Below, in pieces: positions 16,498 through 25,191 of a stretch of DNA of 64,000 bases. Below the pieces are notes generated by a model. It searched no databases and was not told where the DNA came from. It saw only the letters and a list, made by a program, of their open reading frames with translations. Each line of letters opens with the position of its first letter. Position 1 is the first letter of the stretch. Source of the stretch: Paenibacillus sp. E222. GTDB taxonomy: Bacteria > Bacillota > Bacilli > Paenibacillales > Paenibacillaceae. Both the position numbers and the translations under genes were made by a program. The stretch is taken from NCBI RefSeq assembly GCF_013401555.1, contig NZ_CP058552.1, forward strand, positions 6,510,001-6,574,000, written 5' to 3'.

Positions 16498-17762
16498 GAC
16501 TTTCCTCCCCGGAGTATCTTGCGCTGTGATGCCCAGGCGCTTATCTGGTTACCAAACGGAATCAAGGATTTGATACGCTGAATCTTGCTGTGAGCAGAGG
16601 CAAGCTGTACCTTCAATCGTTCCCGCTCATTGTACCCACGCTCCAGTCGATTATCGGCTGCACGCAGCGCGGCTTCCAACTGCCTGATCGTGGCCAGAGC
16701 GGCCAGTGTCGGGTCAGTCGCAGCCTGTTCATTCGCTGCTTGATTATCCCTGTTTCCATCTGGAGTATTGCTCGCTAGGTCTACAGGCTGCATCCGATAA
16801 CCTTGCTGCCAGCTGCTGCCCGTTGCTTCGGAGAATTGACGCGTGAGCCTAGATATGACTTCCTCATCCGGGTCAGCTTCGTAACGTACACCCGTCCATT
16901 GCTCAGCTTCTTCGAGCTGTTCACTGTAGCCCATCCGATGAAACAGATCTGCGCCCATCACCCGGCAATACAATTCAACTTCCTGTGGATCGAGTATTTT
17001 TTTCCAGTTGTTAACAGAATCCTTATGAGCTTCCTGATGCGAAGATAGAAATGGATCGCCGACACCCATACTATAGAACATATTCGACTTTGTGCTATCC
17101 ACAAAGCGTCCATATTGCTCTATCCCCTCTTCATATCCGATGCCAAGAAAAGCGCAGAGCTTTTCCATTTCGTCCCGAGGGTTGGAGACAAGTTGTTCGT
17201 ACTGAACTTCATAGGCATTCACGTGTTTGTCCGCAAAATAATCATTCAAACGGAGCACACCCAGCGTGAGATCAACTGCTTTCATATTAAGGTTCGGACT
17301 CTGCAAGCTGCCAATCAGTTCGAACCCTTCTCCTGTATGGCGGTTTACCTTTTTGTAGGAAGCAGCTATGGCAAGGGGGTTACGCTGGAGATGAATGCGC
17401 TTGGACTGTGGAAACAGGCGATCAAGCCATTCCAGCATATAATAGTAACGAGGAGATTTATCTACGATGAAGTCTGCCCCGCTTCCCTCCAGAAATCCGT
17501 TATATATTTCAAGAGCAAAGCTTCTGCACGCCTTCTCAAAACCTTCGTCTGATACCATAGCGCTGTAAAACTGACGGATGATTGCACTTCCGCCATAGGG
17601 GCGGGAATCAGCCATCTTTAAATCTACAAGATTCATCAGAAACCACATCTCCTGTGTAGCAAATACACGGCTGTGATTTTGCAGCATCACGGTGGATAGC
17701 GAACTTCCACTGCGAGGTACACATAGGAGTAAGACAAGTCCGTTACCATGAACATCTACCAA
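16494..17762 (-). CDS. PAPS-dependent sulfotransferase of the lasso cluster
   Basis: The product (422 aa from the chosen start) has the sulfotransferase P-loop-like PAPS site VLLLCVPRSGSSLSTVMLQN near residues 12-30. It continues HSRVFATQEMW, has FIVDKSPRYYYMLEWLDRLF and the 3'-phosphate motif RIHLQRNPLAIAASYKK. The first motif resembles tyrosylprotein sulfotransferases more than aryl sulfotransferases. Residues 350-422 are charged, heptad-like and end in a basic tail, perhaps a coiled coil. The TTG at 17762 lies 6 nt after GAGGAGAGG. An ATG at 17843 would add 27 residues without a ribosome site. It is the first gene of the operon and overlaps the cyclase by 4 bases, so a peptide-tailoring role is likely. 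Confidence 0.85.
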   Translation of the reverse strand: MVDVHGNGLVLLLCVPRSGSSLSTVMLQNHSRVFATQEMWFLMNLVDLKMADSRPYGGSAIIRQFYSAMVSDEGFEKACRSFALEIYNGFLEGSGADFIVDKSPRYYYMLEWLDRLFPQSKRIHLQRNPLAIAASYKKVNRHTGEGFELIGSLQSPNLNMKAVDLTLGVLRLNDYFADKHVNAYEVQYEQLVSNPRDEMEKLCAFLGIGYEEGIEQYGRFVDSTKSNMFYSMGVGDPFLSSHQEAHKDSVNNWKKILDPQEVELYCRVMGADLFHRMGYSEQLEEAEQWTGVRYEADPDEEVISRLTRQFSEATGSSWQQGYRMQPVDLASNTPDGNRDNQAANEQAATDPTLAALATIRQLEAALRAADNRLERGYNERERLKVQLASAHSKIQRIKSLIPFGNQISAWASQRKILRGGKS

Positions 17763-17910
17763 TGGCAGCCTCTCCTCTGTAAAATTAAAATAAGCATGAC
17801 AGTTGGTATAGGTCTTTATATCAATACTCGCTAATATCCCCATACGAGAATAGGTAAAATGGATGATGTACTTTCGACAATCTTTAGATACGTTATGTAT
17901 TCATGCCTTT

Positions 17911-17939
17911 ACTCTATGATACAAAATGTATCATGTCAA
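17911..17939 (-). promoter_or_regulatory. Lasso operon promoter with palindromic operator in its spacer
   Basis: On the minus strand TTGACA (17939-17934) and TAGAGT (17916-17911) are separated by 17 nt. The spacer is almost entirely a 19-bp perfect palindrome, ATGATACA-AAA-TGTATCAT (17916-17934), which overlaps both boxes by a base. A dimeric repressor bound there would block RNA polymerase. The palindrome resembles TetR/MarR/BlaI-type sites in form only. No regulator gene is part of the cluster. Confidence 0.65.
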
Positions 17940-18054
17940 TCTTTTATTTTCACCTTTTCATAATATCTTTCTATCCACTCTATTCTGTTCTCTGTCGTTT
18001 AAGCACCTATACATATTCTATGATCGTCACCATTTGTAACTGTTGCATAAACAG

Positions 18055-18099
18055 GAAAAAGCTCCAGAGCAGTTTATGAATAAACAGGCCCACGGAGCT
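18055..18099 (-). terminator. Terminator after the Atg22-like transporter gene
   Basis: On the minus strand AGCTCC and GGAGCT pair across a 28-nt loop and are followed by TTTTT. It separates the transporter gene from the lasso promoter. The region 17940-18143 holds no gene that I can see. Confidence 0.6.
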
Positions 18100-18143
18100 A
18101 CTATTATTAATAATGAACATTAGTTATAAAAGTTAATAACCAC

Positions 18144-19487
18144 TCATCCAGTTGATCTTGCCTCTGAGCCTTTCCCCGAAATGGGATGATGCTTCCAGCC
18201 CTGCTGCTCTTCTTCCTGATCTACCTGAATCGCATCCGACATGCCCTGCTGCACTTTAACCGTCAATAACACGGCAATCCCGGCTGCAAAAAAGAAAATT
18301 AGAGACAGAATTCCCCACCGGGTTGACCCTGTTAATTGGCCCACCCAACCAAATACGAACGGCCCAAAAATGGAAGAAAATTTGCCTGTAATATTCACAA
18401 ATCCAAAATATTCTCCAGTTCTGCCAGCAGGCATCAAGTTACTGAACAAGGAGCGCGCTGTCGATTGACTTACTCCCTGCACTACGCCAACCAGGCCAGC
18501 GAGCAGATAAAAATGGATGGCTGATGTCATAAAATACCCCAAGATGACGATGCATATGTAAATGGACAAGCTTACCATCAACACCTGCTTCGCGCCCCAA
18601 CGCTGTGCCCATGCCCCCAGCAGCAATGTGCAAGGGAACCCGATAAATTGGGTTAACAACAAGGCCAGCATTAGATCTGCTGTTCCGATCCCAATGCTTG
18701 TTCCATAGATCGTCGCCATCAGGATAATCGTGTTAATGCCGTCATTGAAAAACCAGAAAGCAACCAGCATGCGCATCAACTGGGGAAAACGCCGGATCTG
18801 GCGAAAGGTTTGGCCAAGTCTGCGTACACCCACACCGGCATATGCTTTCCATGACTTGGGCATATCCGGTGCTGCTGGACGGCGCGGCGCATGGCGAAAT
18901 AACGGAATGGAGAACAACAGCCACCACAATGCAACGGAGATGAAAGCAAGTCTTGTTCCCGCAAGTGTACTTCCCATCCCAAACCACCCAGGCTGCTGAA
19001 TCATCAGCATATTGACCGCAAGCAGCAATCCCCCACCAATATAACCATAGGCATAGCCTTTGGAGGAGACCATATCTCTTCGATCAGCTGATACCAGATC
19101 AGGCAGCATTGCATCATAGAACGTGTTACCACCCGCAAAACCGATCGTCGAAATAACCAGCAGTGCAGAAGCGAGCAGCCAGTCTCCCTCTCCAATGAAG
19201 CTGAATCCGAGTGTTGCAACGATGCCAATGATGGAGAATACTCGCAGAAAATCACCTTTACGTCCCGATAAATCCGCTAATGTCCCCAGCAAAGGAGTCA
19301 GCAGCGCTACACATAACATCCCGATGGAATGGGTGTATGCCAGATAGGATGCGGCGGTATCTGTATCCAGTGTAGCTGCAGCAACGGAAGCGTAGAAGAC
19401 GGGAAGAACGGCTGCAAGTACCGTCGTCGCATAAGCCGAGTTGGCCCAATCATACATAATCCATGCCTTAACTGCCCGTTTATCCAA
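18144..19487 (-). CDS. MFS transporter, Atg22/UMF1 type
   Basis: This is a 12-segment major facilitator permease (447 aa). The N-terminal AWIMYDWANSAYATTVLAAV is the hallmark of the UMF1/Atg22-like branch, whose members move amino acids or unknown solutes. GTLADLSGRKGDFLR is the MFS loop 2-3 motif. A polar C-terminal tail of about 40 residues (DQEEEQQGWKHHP) follows the last helix. I chose the TTG at 19487 since AAGGAAGG lies 7 nt upstream. An ATG at 19511 is too close to its GAGAGGG. The gene is divergent from yhbH and monocistronic. The substrate is unknown. Confidence 0.85.
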   Translation of the reverse strand: MDKRAVKAWIMYDWANSAYATTVLAAVLPVFYASVAAATLDTDTAASYLAYTHSIGMLCVALLTPLLGTLADLSGRKGDFLRVFSIIGIVATLGFSFIGEGDWLLASALLVISTIGFAGGNTFYDAMLPDLVSADRRDMVSSKGYAYGYIGGGLLLAVNMLMIQQPGWFGMGSTLAGTRLAFISVALWWLLFSIPLFRHAPRRPAAPDMPKSWKAYAGVGVRRLGQTFRQIRRFPQLMRMLVAFWFFNDGINTIILMATIYGTSIGIGTADLMLALLLTQFIGFPCTLLLGAWAQRWGAKQVLMVSLSIYICIVILGYFMTSAIHFYLLAGLVGVVQGVSQSTARSLFSNLMPAGRTGEYFGFVNITGKFSSIFGPFVFGWVGQLTGSTRWGILSLIFFFAAGIAVLLTVKVQQGMSDAIQVDQEEEQQGWKHHPISGKGSEARSTG

Positions 19488-19752
19488 ATGGTATCCTTCC
19501 TTTGCACACATCCCTCTCTGAGAGATGCCAAGTAAACACCTTGTCCCTATTGTAAAGGAAGTTCGTCACGCTTGTTCATCGTTTCTGTAAAAAAGTTCCG
19601 GACGATCTGTACAATTTTAGTTGATCCCGGAAGGGAAACTCGCGTAATTGTATCATTTTATCTACTCATGCATCACATATCGTCCCCGCCCGTGAATATA
19701 CTTAATTACCGACAGGCCAAACTGTGCCGCGTAATCAATGGGGGGTGCCTAC

Positions 19753-20919
19753 ATGTCAAATTCACACCAGCCTTACTCGTTCGTCGTATCCCGGGAAGAT
19801 TGGTCGCTTCACCGCAAAGGGTACCAGGACCAGCAACGCCATCAGCAAAAGGTTAAAGATGTCATCAAGCAGAATCTGCCTGATTTGATTACTGAAGAAA
19901 ACATCATTATGTCCGACGGACAACAAATCATTAAGGTACCAATCCGCAGTCTGGATGAGTACCGTTTTGTGTATAACTACCAAAAGCAAAAACATGTGGG
20001 GCAGGGAGACGGTGATAGTCAGGTCGGGGATGTCATCGGTCGTGATCCCGCTTCGAAGAAGCCGGGCAAAGGTGAAAAGGCCGGAGATCAACCAGGGCAT
20101 GATATTGTTGAAGCCGAGGTGAGCATCGAGGAATTGGAAGATATGCTTTTTGCGGAACTGGAGCTTCCGGATCTCAAGCAAAAAGACAAGGATCAGATTG
20201 AGACACATACAGTGGTATTCAACGATATTCGCAAAAAAGGCATGCAATCCAATATTGACAAGAAACGCACCATATTGGAGAACTTGCGCCGCAACGCCAC
20301 TACCGGCAATCCGGGTATTCACCATATCAGTCCCGATGATCTGCGTTACAAGACGTGGGAAGATAAAATCATTCCACAGTCCAATGCAGTCATTATCGCC
20401 ATGATGGACACTTCCGGGTCTATGGGCTCCTTTGAGAAATATTGCGCACGCAGCTTTTTCTTCTGGATGACCCGTTTCCTCCGCCGTCAGTATGAGAAGG
20501 TCGAGATTGTTTTCCTCGCCCATCATACCGAAGCCAAGGAAGTAACCGAGGAGGAATTCTTCACCCGCGGCGAAAGCGGAGGCACCATCTGCTCCTCTGT
20601 ATATATGAAGGCACTGGAAATTATCGATAGCCGTTATCCGCCTTCCAGCTACAACATCTACCCTTTCCACTTCTCGGACGGGGATAACCTGACCTCGGAT
20701 AACGAGCGGTGTGTCAAGCTGATTGGTGAGCTGATGAAGCGCAGCAACATGTTTGGCTATGGCGAGGTGAATCAGTACAACCGCAGCAGCACACTCATGT
20801 CCGCCTATCGTCATATCAAGATCGATCAGTTCATGTATTATGTGATCAAAGAAAAAGGCGAAGTGTACAAAGCTTTGCGCAGCTTTTTCCAGAAGCGGGA
20901 AGGAGGCATCGTAAGATGA
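19753..20919 (+). CDS. yhbH: YhbH (DUF444) sporulation protein
   Basis: YhbH is a DUF444 protein co-occurring with PrkA and SpoVR and required for normal sporulation in Bacillus. Its biochemical role is unclear. The product (388 aa) has a conserved N-terminal segment ([20 protein letters not shown]) and a central charged linker with [16 protein letters not shown]. The C-terminal half is a von Willebrand A-like domain with [14 protein letters not shown] as a MIDAS-type DxSxS motif, and [12 protein letters not shown]. The ATG at 19753 follows GGGGGGTG at 5 nt, so an in-frame ATG at 19738 inside the Shine-Dalgarno region is rejected. Its stop overlaps the spoVR start by four bases. Confidence 0.93.
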   Translation: MSNSHQPYSFVVSREDWSLHRKGYQDQQRHQQKVKDVIKQNLPDLITEENIIMSDGQQIIKVPIRSLDEYRFVYNYQKQKHVGQGDGDSQVGDVIGRDPASKKPGKGEKAGDQPGHDIVEAEVSIEELEDMLFAELELPDLKQKDKDQIETHTVVFNDIRKKGMQSNIDKKRTILENLRRNATTGNPGIHHISPDDLRYKTWEDKIIPQSNAVIIAMMDTSGSMGSFEKYCARSFFFWMTRFLRRQYEKVEIVFLAHHTEAKEVTEEEFFTRGESGGTICSSVYMKALEIIDSRYPPSSYNIYPFHFSDGDNLTSDNERCVKLIGELMKRSNMFGYGEVNQYNRSSTLMSAYRHIKIDQFMYYVIKEKGEVYKALRSFFQKREGGIVR

Positions 20920-22355
20920 CAGATGAAATCCGCGACCTTGAATACGCCATTGCCGAGATTATGGAAGTAGCCGATGGATTCGGCCTGGATTATTATCCGA
21001 TGCGTTATGAAATATGCCCTGCCGATATCATCTATACCTTTGGCGCGTATGGTATGCCGACCCGGTTCAGCCACTGGAGCTTCGGGAAGACTTTTCATAA
21101 AATGAAGATGCAATATGATTTTGGACTCAGTAAAATTTATGAGCTCGTCATCAATTCCAACCCTTGTTACGCCTTCCTGCTGGATGGTAACTCGCTGATC
21201 CAGAACAAGCTTATTGTCGCACACGTGCTGGCTCACTGCGATTTTTTCAAAAACAATGCTCGCTTCTCCAAGTCGAATCGCAATATGGTGGAGAGCATGG
21301 CAGCCACCGCTGACCGGATCAGCAACTATGAGATGGAATATGGTACAGAGGCCGTTGAAGCATTCATTGATGCCGTTATTGCGATTCAGGAACATGTCGA
21401 TCCACAGTTGATCAAACCCCGTCATTTGGACAAACAACGTTATATGGAGATGAAAATGCGGGAGCAGCGTGGAGAGAAAACGCCACGGCCGGAAGGTCGC
21501 TATGATGACTTGTGGTCTCTTGATGATATCCAGACCGAGGAAACACCTGCGGAGGGAATACAGGTGCATCACTTCCCGCCAGAACCGGAAAAGGATATTA
21601 TGTGGTTTATCCAGGAATTCTCTGAAGTGTTGACCGATTGGCAGCGGGATATTATGAGTATGATGCGTGAGGAAATGCTCTATTTCTGGCCGCAGATGGA
21701 AACGAAGATTATGAATGAAGGCTGGGCTTCCTACTGGCATCAACGTATTATACGGGAGCTGGATCTGAACAGTGAGGATACGATTGAATTTGCCAAACTG
21801 AACTCTTCCGTCGTGCAGCCATCCAAGCAAAGTTTGAATCCCTACTATTTAGGGCTGAAAATATTCGAAGATATTGAACGTCGCTGGGATAACCCTTCCC
21901 GGGAAGAAAGAGAACGTTTTGGGCGTCAACCTGGGCAGGGTCGTGCCAAAATGTTTGAGGTGCGCGAATTCGATTCTGATACCTCCTTTATCCGCAATTA
22001 CATGACCAAACAATTAACCGAAGACCTCGACCTCTATGTATTCGAGAAAAAGGGCCCGGACTGGAAAATTACCGACAAGTCCTGGCAAAACATACGGGAT
22101 CAGCTTGTATTTTCACGCATCAACGGTGGTTCTCCGTACCTCGTCGTTCAGGACGCCGATTACCTGCGCACAGGAGAACTCGTGCTCAAGCATCAATATG
22201 AGGGTATCGAGCTGGATCTGAAATATATGGAACGGACCCTTCCTTATCTGTACCGCCTTTGGGGGCGTACCGTTCATGTGGAAACACGGGTGGAAGATAA
22301 ACCGATCTGGTTCACCTATGATGGCAAGAAGCACCACCGCAAGTTTTTAACCTAA
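20916..22355 (+). CDS. spoVR: SpoVR family stage V sporulation protein
   Basis: SpoVR affects cortex formation in Bacillus, and its activity is unknown. The product (479 aa, typical length about 470) contains the family hallmarks: [69 protein letters not shown] and [13 protein letters not shown] with conserved His and Glu residues. It is translationally coupled to yhbH (ATGA overlap). PrkA, the third member of the set, is encoded separately on the other strand 10.6 kb downstream. Confidence 0.95.
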   Translation: MTDEIRDLEYAIAEIMEVADGFGLDYYPMRYEICPADIIYTFGAYGMPTRFSHWSFGKTFHKMKMQYDFGLSKIYELVINSNPCYAFLLDGNSLIQNKLIVAHVLAHCDFFKNNARFSKSNRNMVESMAATADRISNYEMEYGTEAVEAFIDAVIAIQEHVDPQLIKPRHLDKQRYMEMKMREQRGEKTPRPEGRYDDLWSLDDIQTEETPAEGIQVHHFPPEPEKDIMWFIQEFSEVLTDWQRDIMSMMREEMLYFWPQMETKIMNEGWASYWHQRIIRELDLNSEDTIEFAKLNSSVVQPSKQSLNPYYLGLKIFEDIERRWDNPSREERERFGRQPGQGRAKMFEVREFDSDTSFIRNYMTKQLTEDLDLYVFEKKGPDWKITDKSWQNIRDQLVFSRINGGSPYLVVQDADYLRTGELVLKHQYEGIELDLKYMERTLPYLYRLWGRTVHVETRVEDKPIWFTYDGKKHHRKFLT

Positions 22356-22360
22356 GAATA

Positions 22361-22406
22361 CAAAAAAAGCGGCAAGTCCCTGACATATGGCGGGGACTTG
22401 CCGCTT
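22361..22406. terminator. Terminator between spoVR and the GGDEF-EAL gene
   Basis: AAGCGGCAAGTCCC and GGGACTTGCCGCTT form a perfect 14-bp stem with a 12-nt loop. The T-run lies on the minus strand, so it best serves the diguanylate cyclase gene. With a stem this strong it probably also stops spoVR transcripts. Confidence 0.8.
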
Positions 22407-22421
22407 GGCATTTTAGTGAAC

Positions 22422-24893
22422 TTAGAGAATCGACGGAGCTCCATGCAGCCGCAGCGGCACAAAAAAGTCATGCTCCACTTCGCTTGCTGGCAATGGACGG
22501 CTGAAATAATATCCCTGAATTTCGTGGCAATCATTTTGCATCAGAATATCCAGCTGCCCTTTCGTCTCAATCCCTTCCGCGATCACTTCCATCTTCAGAT
22601 TCTGAGCCATCGATATGATCGTGGCCACAATGGCCTGGTCACTTCGGCTCTCCGTAATATCCGTCACGAACGAACGATCAATCTTCAGCTTATGAATTGG
22701 AAAATGCTTCAAATAACTCAGCGAGCTATATCCTGTTCCGAAATCATCCAGGCTGATTTTGACCCCAAGCGCTGTAAGTTCATTCAGAATACCTGTGGAT
22801 ACGGATGCATCCATCATCATGCTCTCTGTAATCTCCAATTCAAGATAGCGGGCATCGAGCCCCGTCTCCGTAAGTGCGTTTTTGACCTGCTCCACCAGGT
22901 TGGATTGATGAAACTGCTGACTCGACAAGTTCACGGATACCGGAATGAGCGGTCCGCCACTGGCATGCCAAAGCTTCATCTGTCTGCACGCTTCACGCAG
23001 TGTCCAGTTCCCGATCTCATAGATCAAGCCTGTCTCCTCAGCTAGTGGAATGAACACATTTGGAGACAGAACACCCTTGTCCGGATGATTCCAGCGAATC
23101 AAGGCCTCTACGCCAATCATACGGCTGTCTTCGGTACGTATCTGAGGTTGATAATACAGGACCAGTTCATCCCGTTCCAGTGCTTTGCGCAAATACCCTT
23201 CCAGTTCTATTCGTTCATACAGCTCCGAATCCAGTTGGGCCGTAAAAAACTGAAAACCGTTCTTGCCGTTTTTCTTGACTTCATACATGGCCGAATCCGC
23301 ATGCTTCAACAACGCATCCGCTCCAGTTCCATGGTACGGATACATCGCGATCCCAATACTGGCTGTGACGTAAAAGTCGTTTTCTTTTAACCGATAAGGT
23401 AGCTGAATCGCTCGAACAATCCGTTCTGCCAGTTCGGCCACCCGTTCTTCATTCCCCTGCTCATTCGTAACAACCAGTGTGAATTCATCGCCCCCCATAC
23501 GAGCAAGCATGACATTATCCGTCGCATTTGGGTCTGAATCCTGGATTGCACTCATAATTCTACTGCTCACTTCTCGAAGAAACACATCTCCAATGGAATG
23601 TCCCAGGGAGTCATTAATCATTTTGAAACGGTCGATATCCATCACCATAACCGCAAATGAACTTCCTGTTACCCCAGAAGCCGCGATCGTGCTCTCCAGC
23701 ACATCATCCAGCTTGCGTCGATTGGGAAGCCCGGTCAGCGGATCATGCAGAGCCTGATGGCGGATGCTCTCCTGAGCCTGTTTCTCCTCGGTGACGTCTT
23801 TGATCAGAATGTGGCTTCCCTGATGTTTACCATCAATCAGAACAGGTACTACAGAGATACTTAGGTCAAGATGATTACCTTGAACGTTTTTCATTTTGCC
23901 CATGAAATGCTGCTGCTCACGGCTATCATCATCCCACACCACATGCTGCATTTCACTTGTCCAATAAATATCAATATGCTGTGAAATCTCATCAATAGAA
24001 CGATGAATGATCTCTCTTTCCGGGTACCCTGTAATACGTGTGACTGCAGCATTAATTCCCTTGATAGCCCCTTGCTTATCTACCGAAATAATGGCATCTG
24101 AATGGTTTTCGTACAGGGCCTGATACCACTGTTCATTTTCATGAATCCGGCGATCCTTCTGAGATAGGCGCTGATTAATAAAGATTCCGAACAAGGTCAA
24201 CCCCAAGGCAATAAAAGTACCCGCAGCGATCAGATAAGCGAGAAGTGAAGGTTCAATCTGCATCCCCGAACCAGCCATTGCATCATGTGCATGATGAAAT
24301 TGTGCTGCTGACATCCCTGTATAATGCATGCCCGAGATGCCCAGCCCCATAATGAGTCCGCTGCCCAGCTTGTACACCCATGTATAACGTGACTGATGCT
24401 GCCGGAAGAAAAACATGAGCCACAAGGCAGCAAATGAAGCTAAAGCTGCGATCAGGATGGATAAGACCACTATGCCTGGTTCATATGTGATGGTAACCGA
24501 CATGGCCGCCATTCCGATGTAATGCATACTGCTAATGCCTGCGGTCATGAGAACTCCTGCGATCAGGAGCCTACTTATTTTACCTGACTGCTGACCTGCA
24601 AGATTTAACGCCACACCAGATGCAATGATTGCAAGCAGAACGGATAGAAAGACCTCATCTGTGGAGTACGACACATGCATGGGAAGAACAAAGGCCAGCA
24701 TGCCCACAAAATGCATGGACCAAATTCCCAAACCCATAGAGACTGCGCCGCAGGTAAGCCAGACATTTCGGGACATGCCTTTAGCCAGACTTACCCGGCC
24801 CGCAAGGTCAAGCGCTGCATAAGAAGCCAACGCTGCAATAATGTAAGATAAAATAACCAGTTCTAAGTTGTACGTTCCATGTAGGTGATCCAC
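22422..24893 (-). CDS. MHYT-PAS-GGDEF-EAL cyclic-di-GMP signalling protein
   Basis: This 823-residue membrane protein has an N-terminal MHYT sensor (residues 1-225) with seven hydrophobic helices and three signature motifs, SMHFVGM, SMHYIGM and GMHYTGM. This domain is thought to bind a metal and sense a diatomic gas. A PAS domain follows (about 265-375, ALYENHSDAIISVDKQG). The GGDEF domain keeps RMGGDEF, so cyclase activity is possible. The EAL domain has GVEALIRW, EITESMMM, LDDFGTGYSS and AEGIET, so the catalytic set for c-di-GMP hydrolysis looks complete. B. subtilis YkoW has the same architecture. The start is GTG at 24893 with AAAGGA 8 nt upstream. Confidence 0.92.
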   Translation of the reverse strand: MDHLHGTYNLELVILSYIIAALASYAALDLAGRVSLAKGMSRNVWLTCGAVSMGLGIWSMHFVGMLAFVLPMHVSYSTDEVFLSVLLAIIASGVALNLAGQQSGKISRLLIAGVLMTAGISSMHYIGMAAMSVTITYEPGIVVLSILIAALASFAALWLMFFFRQHQSRYTWVYKLGSGLIMGLGISGMHYTGMSAAQFHHAHDAMAGSGMQIEPSLLAYLIAAGTFIALGLTLFGIFINQRLSQKDRRIHENEQWYQALYENHSDAIISVDKQGAIKGINAAVTRITGYPEREIIHRSIDEISQHIDIYWTSEMQHVVWDDDSREQQHFMGKMKNVQGNHLDLSISVVPVLIDGKHQGSHILIKDVTEEKQAQESIRHQALHDPLTGLPNRRKLDDVLESTIAASGVTGSSFAVMVMDIDRFKMINDSLGHSIGDVFLREVSSRIMSAIQDSDPNATDNVMLARMGGDEFTLVVTNEQGNEERVAELAERIVRAIQLPYRLKENDFYVTASIGIAMYPYHGTGADALLKHADSAMYEVKKNGKNGFQFFTAQLDSELYERIELEGYLRKALERDELVLYYQPQIRTEDSRMIGVEALIRWNHPDKGVLSPNVFIPLAEETGLIYEIGNWTLREACRQMKLWHASGGPLIPVSVNLSSQQFHQSNLVEQVKNALTETGLDARYLELEITESMMMDASVSTGILNELTALGVKISLDDFGTGYSSLSYLKHFPIHKLKIDRSFVTDITESRSDQAIVATIISMAQNLKMEVIAEGIETKGQLDILMQNDCHEIQGYYFSRPLPASEVEHDFFVPLRLHGAPSIL

Positions 24894-24941
24894 TCACTTT
24901 GTCCTTTCAACCGGGAAATGCCTTGTATGTATGCAAAATGT

Positions 24942-24979
24942 AAAAAAAAGCGAGTGCGCTGTCTGGATGACAGGCACTC
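24942..24979 (-). terminator. Terminator after the solute-binding lipoprotein gene
   Basis: On the minus strand GAGTGCcTGTC and GACAGcGCACTC pair around a short loop and are followed by GC and eight T. Confidence 0.8.
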
Positions 24980-25191
24980 CCTCCACATCATTTGTCTGGA
25001 GACCACCGACTTGTTATAAAGCCAAAGTCATACATCTTTAACCCGTTAATATGATGTATATAGTCTAAACGTCCCAGGCTTGAAAATCAACACTTTTTTC
25101 CAGATAAAACGAATGTTTAAAATCCCCAAATTCCCATTCACTATGCACCTTGGAGGCGTTTATATCCCCCTTCATCCTTTCCTCGAATACC

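Noticed and set aside
19762..20814. Long minus-strand open frame opposite yhbH (350 codons)
   Set aside because: It mirrors the codon pattern of yhbH, has no homologous motifs and no ribosome site.
20838..21830. Long minus-strand open frame opposite spoVR (330 codons)
   Set aside because: It is a shadow of spoVR; the real gene has all family motifs.
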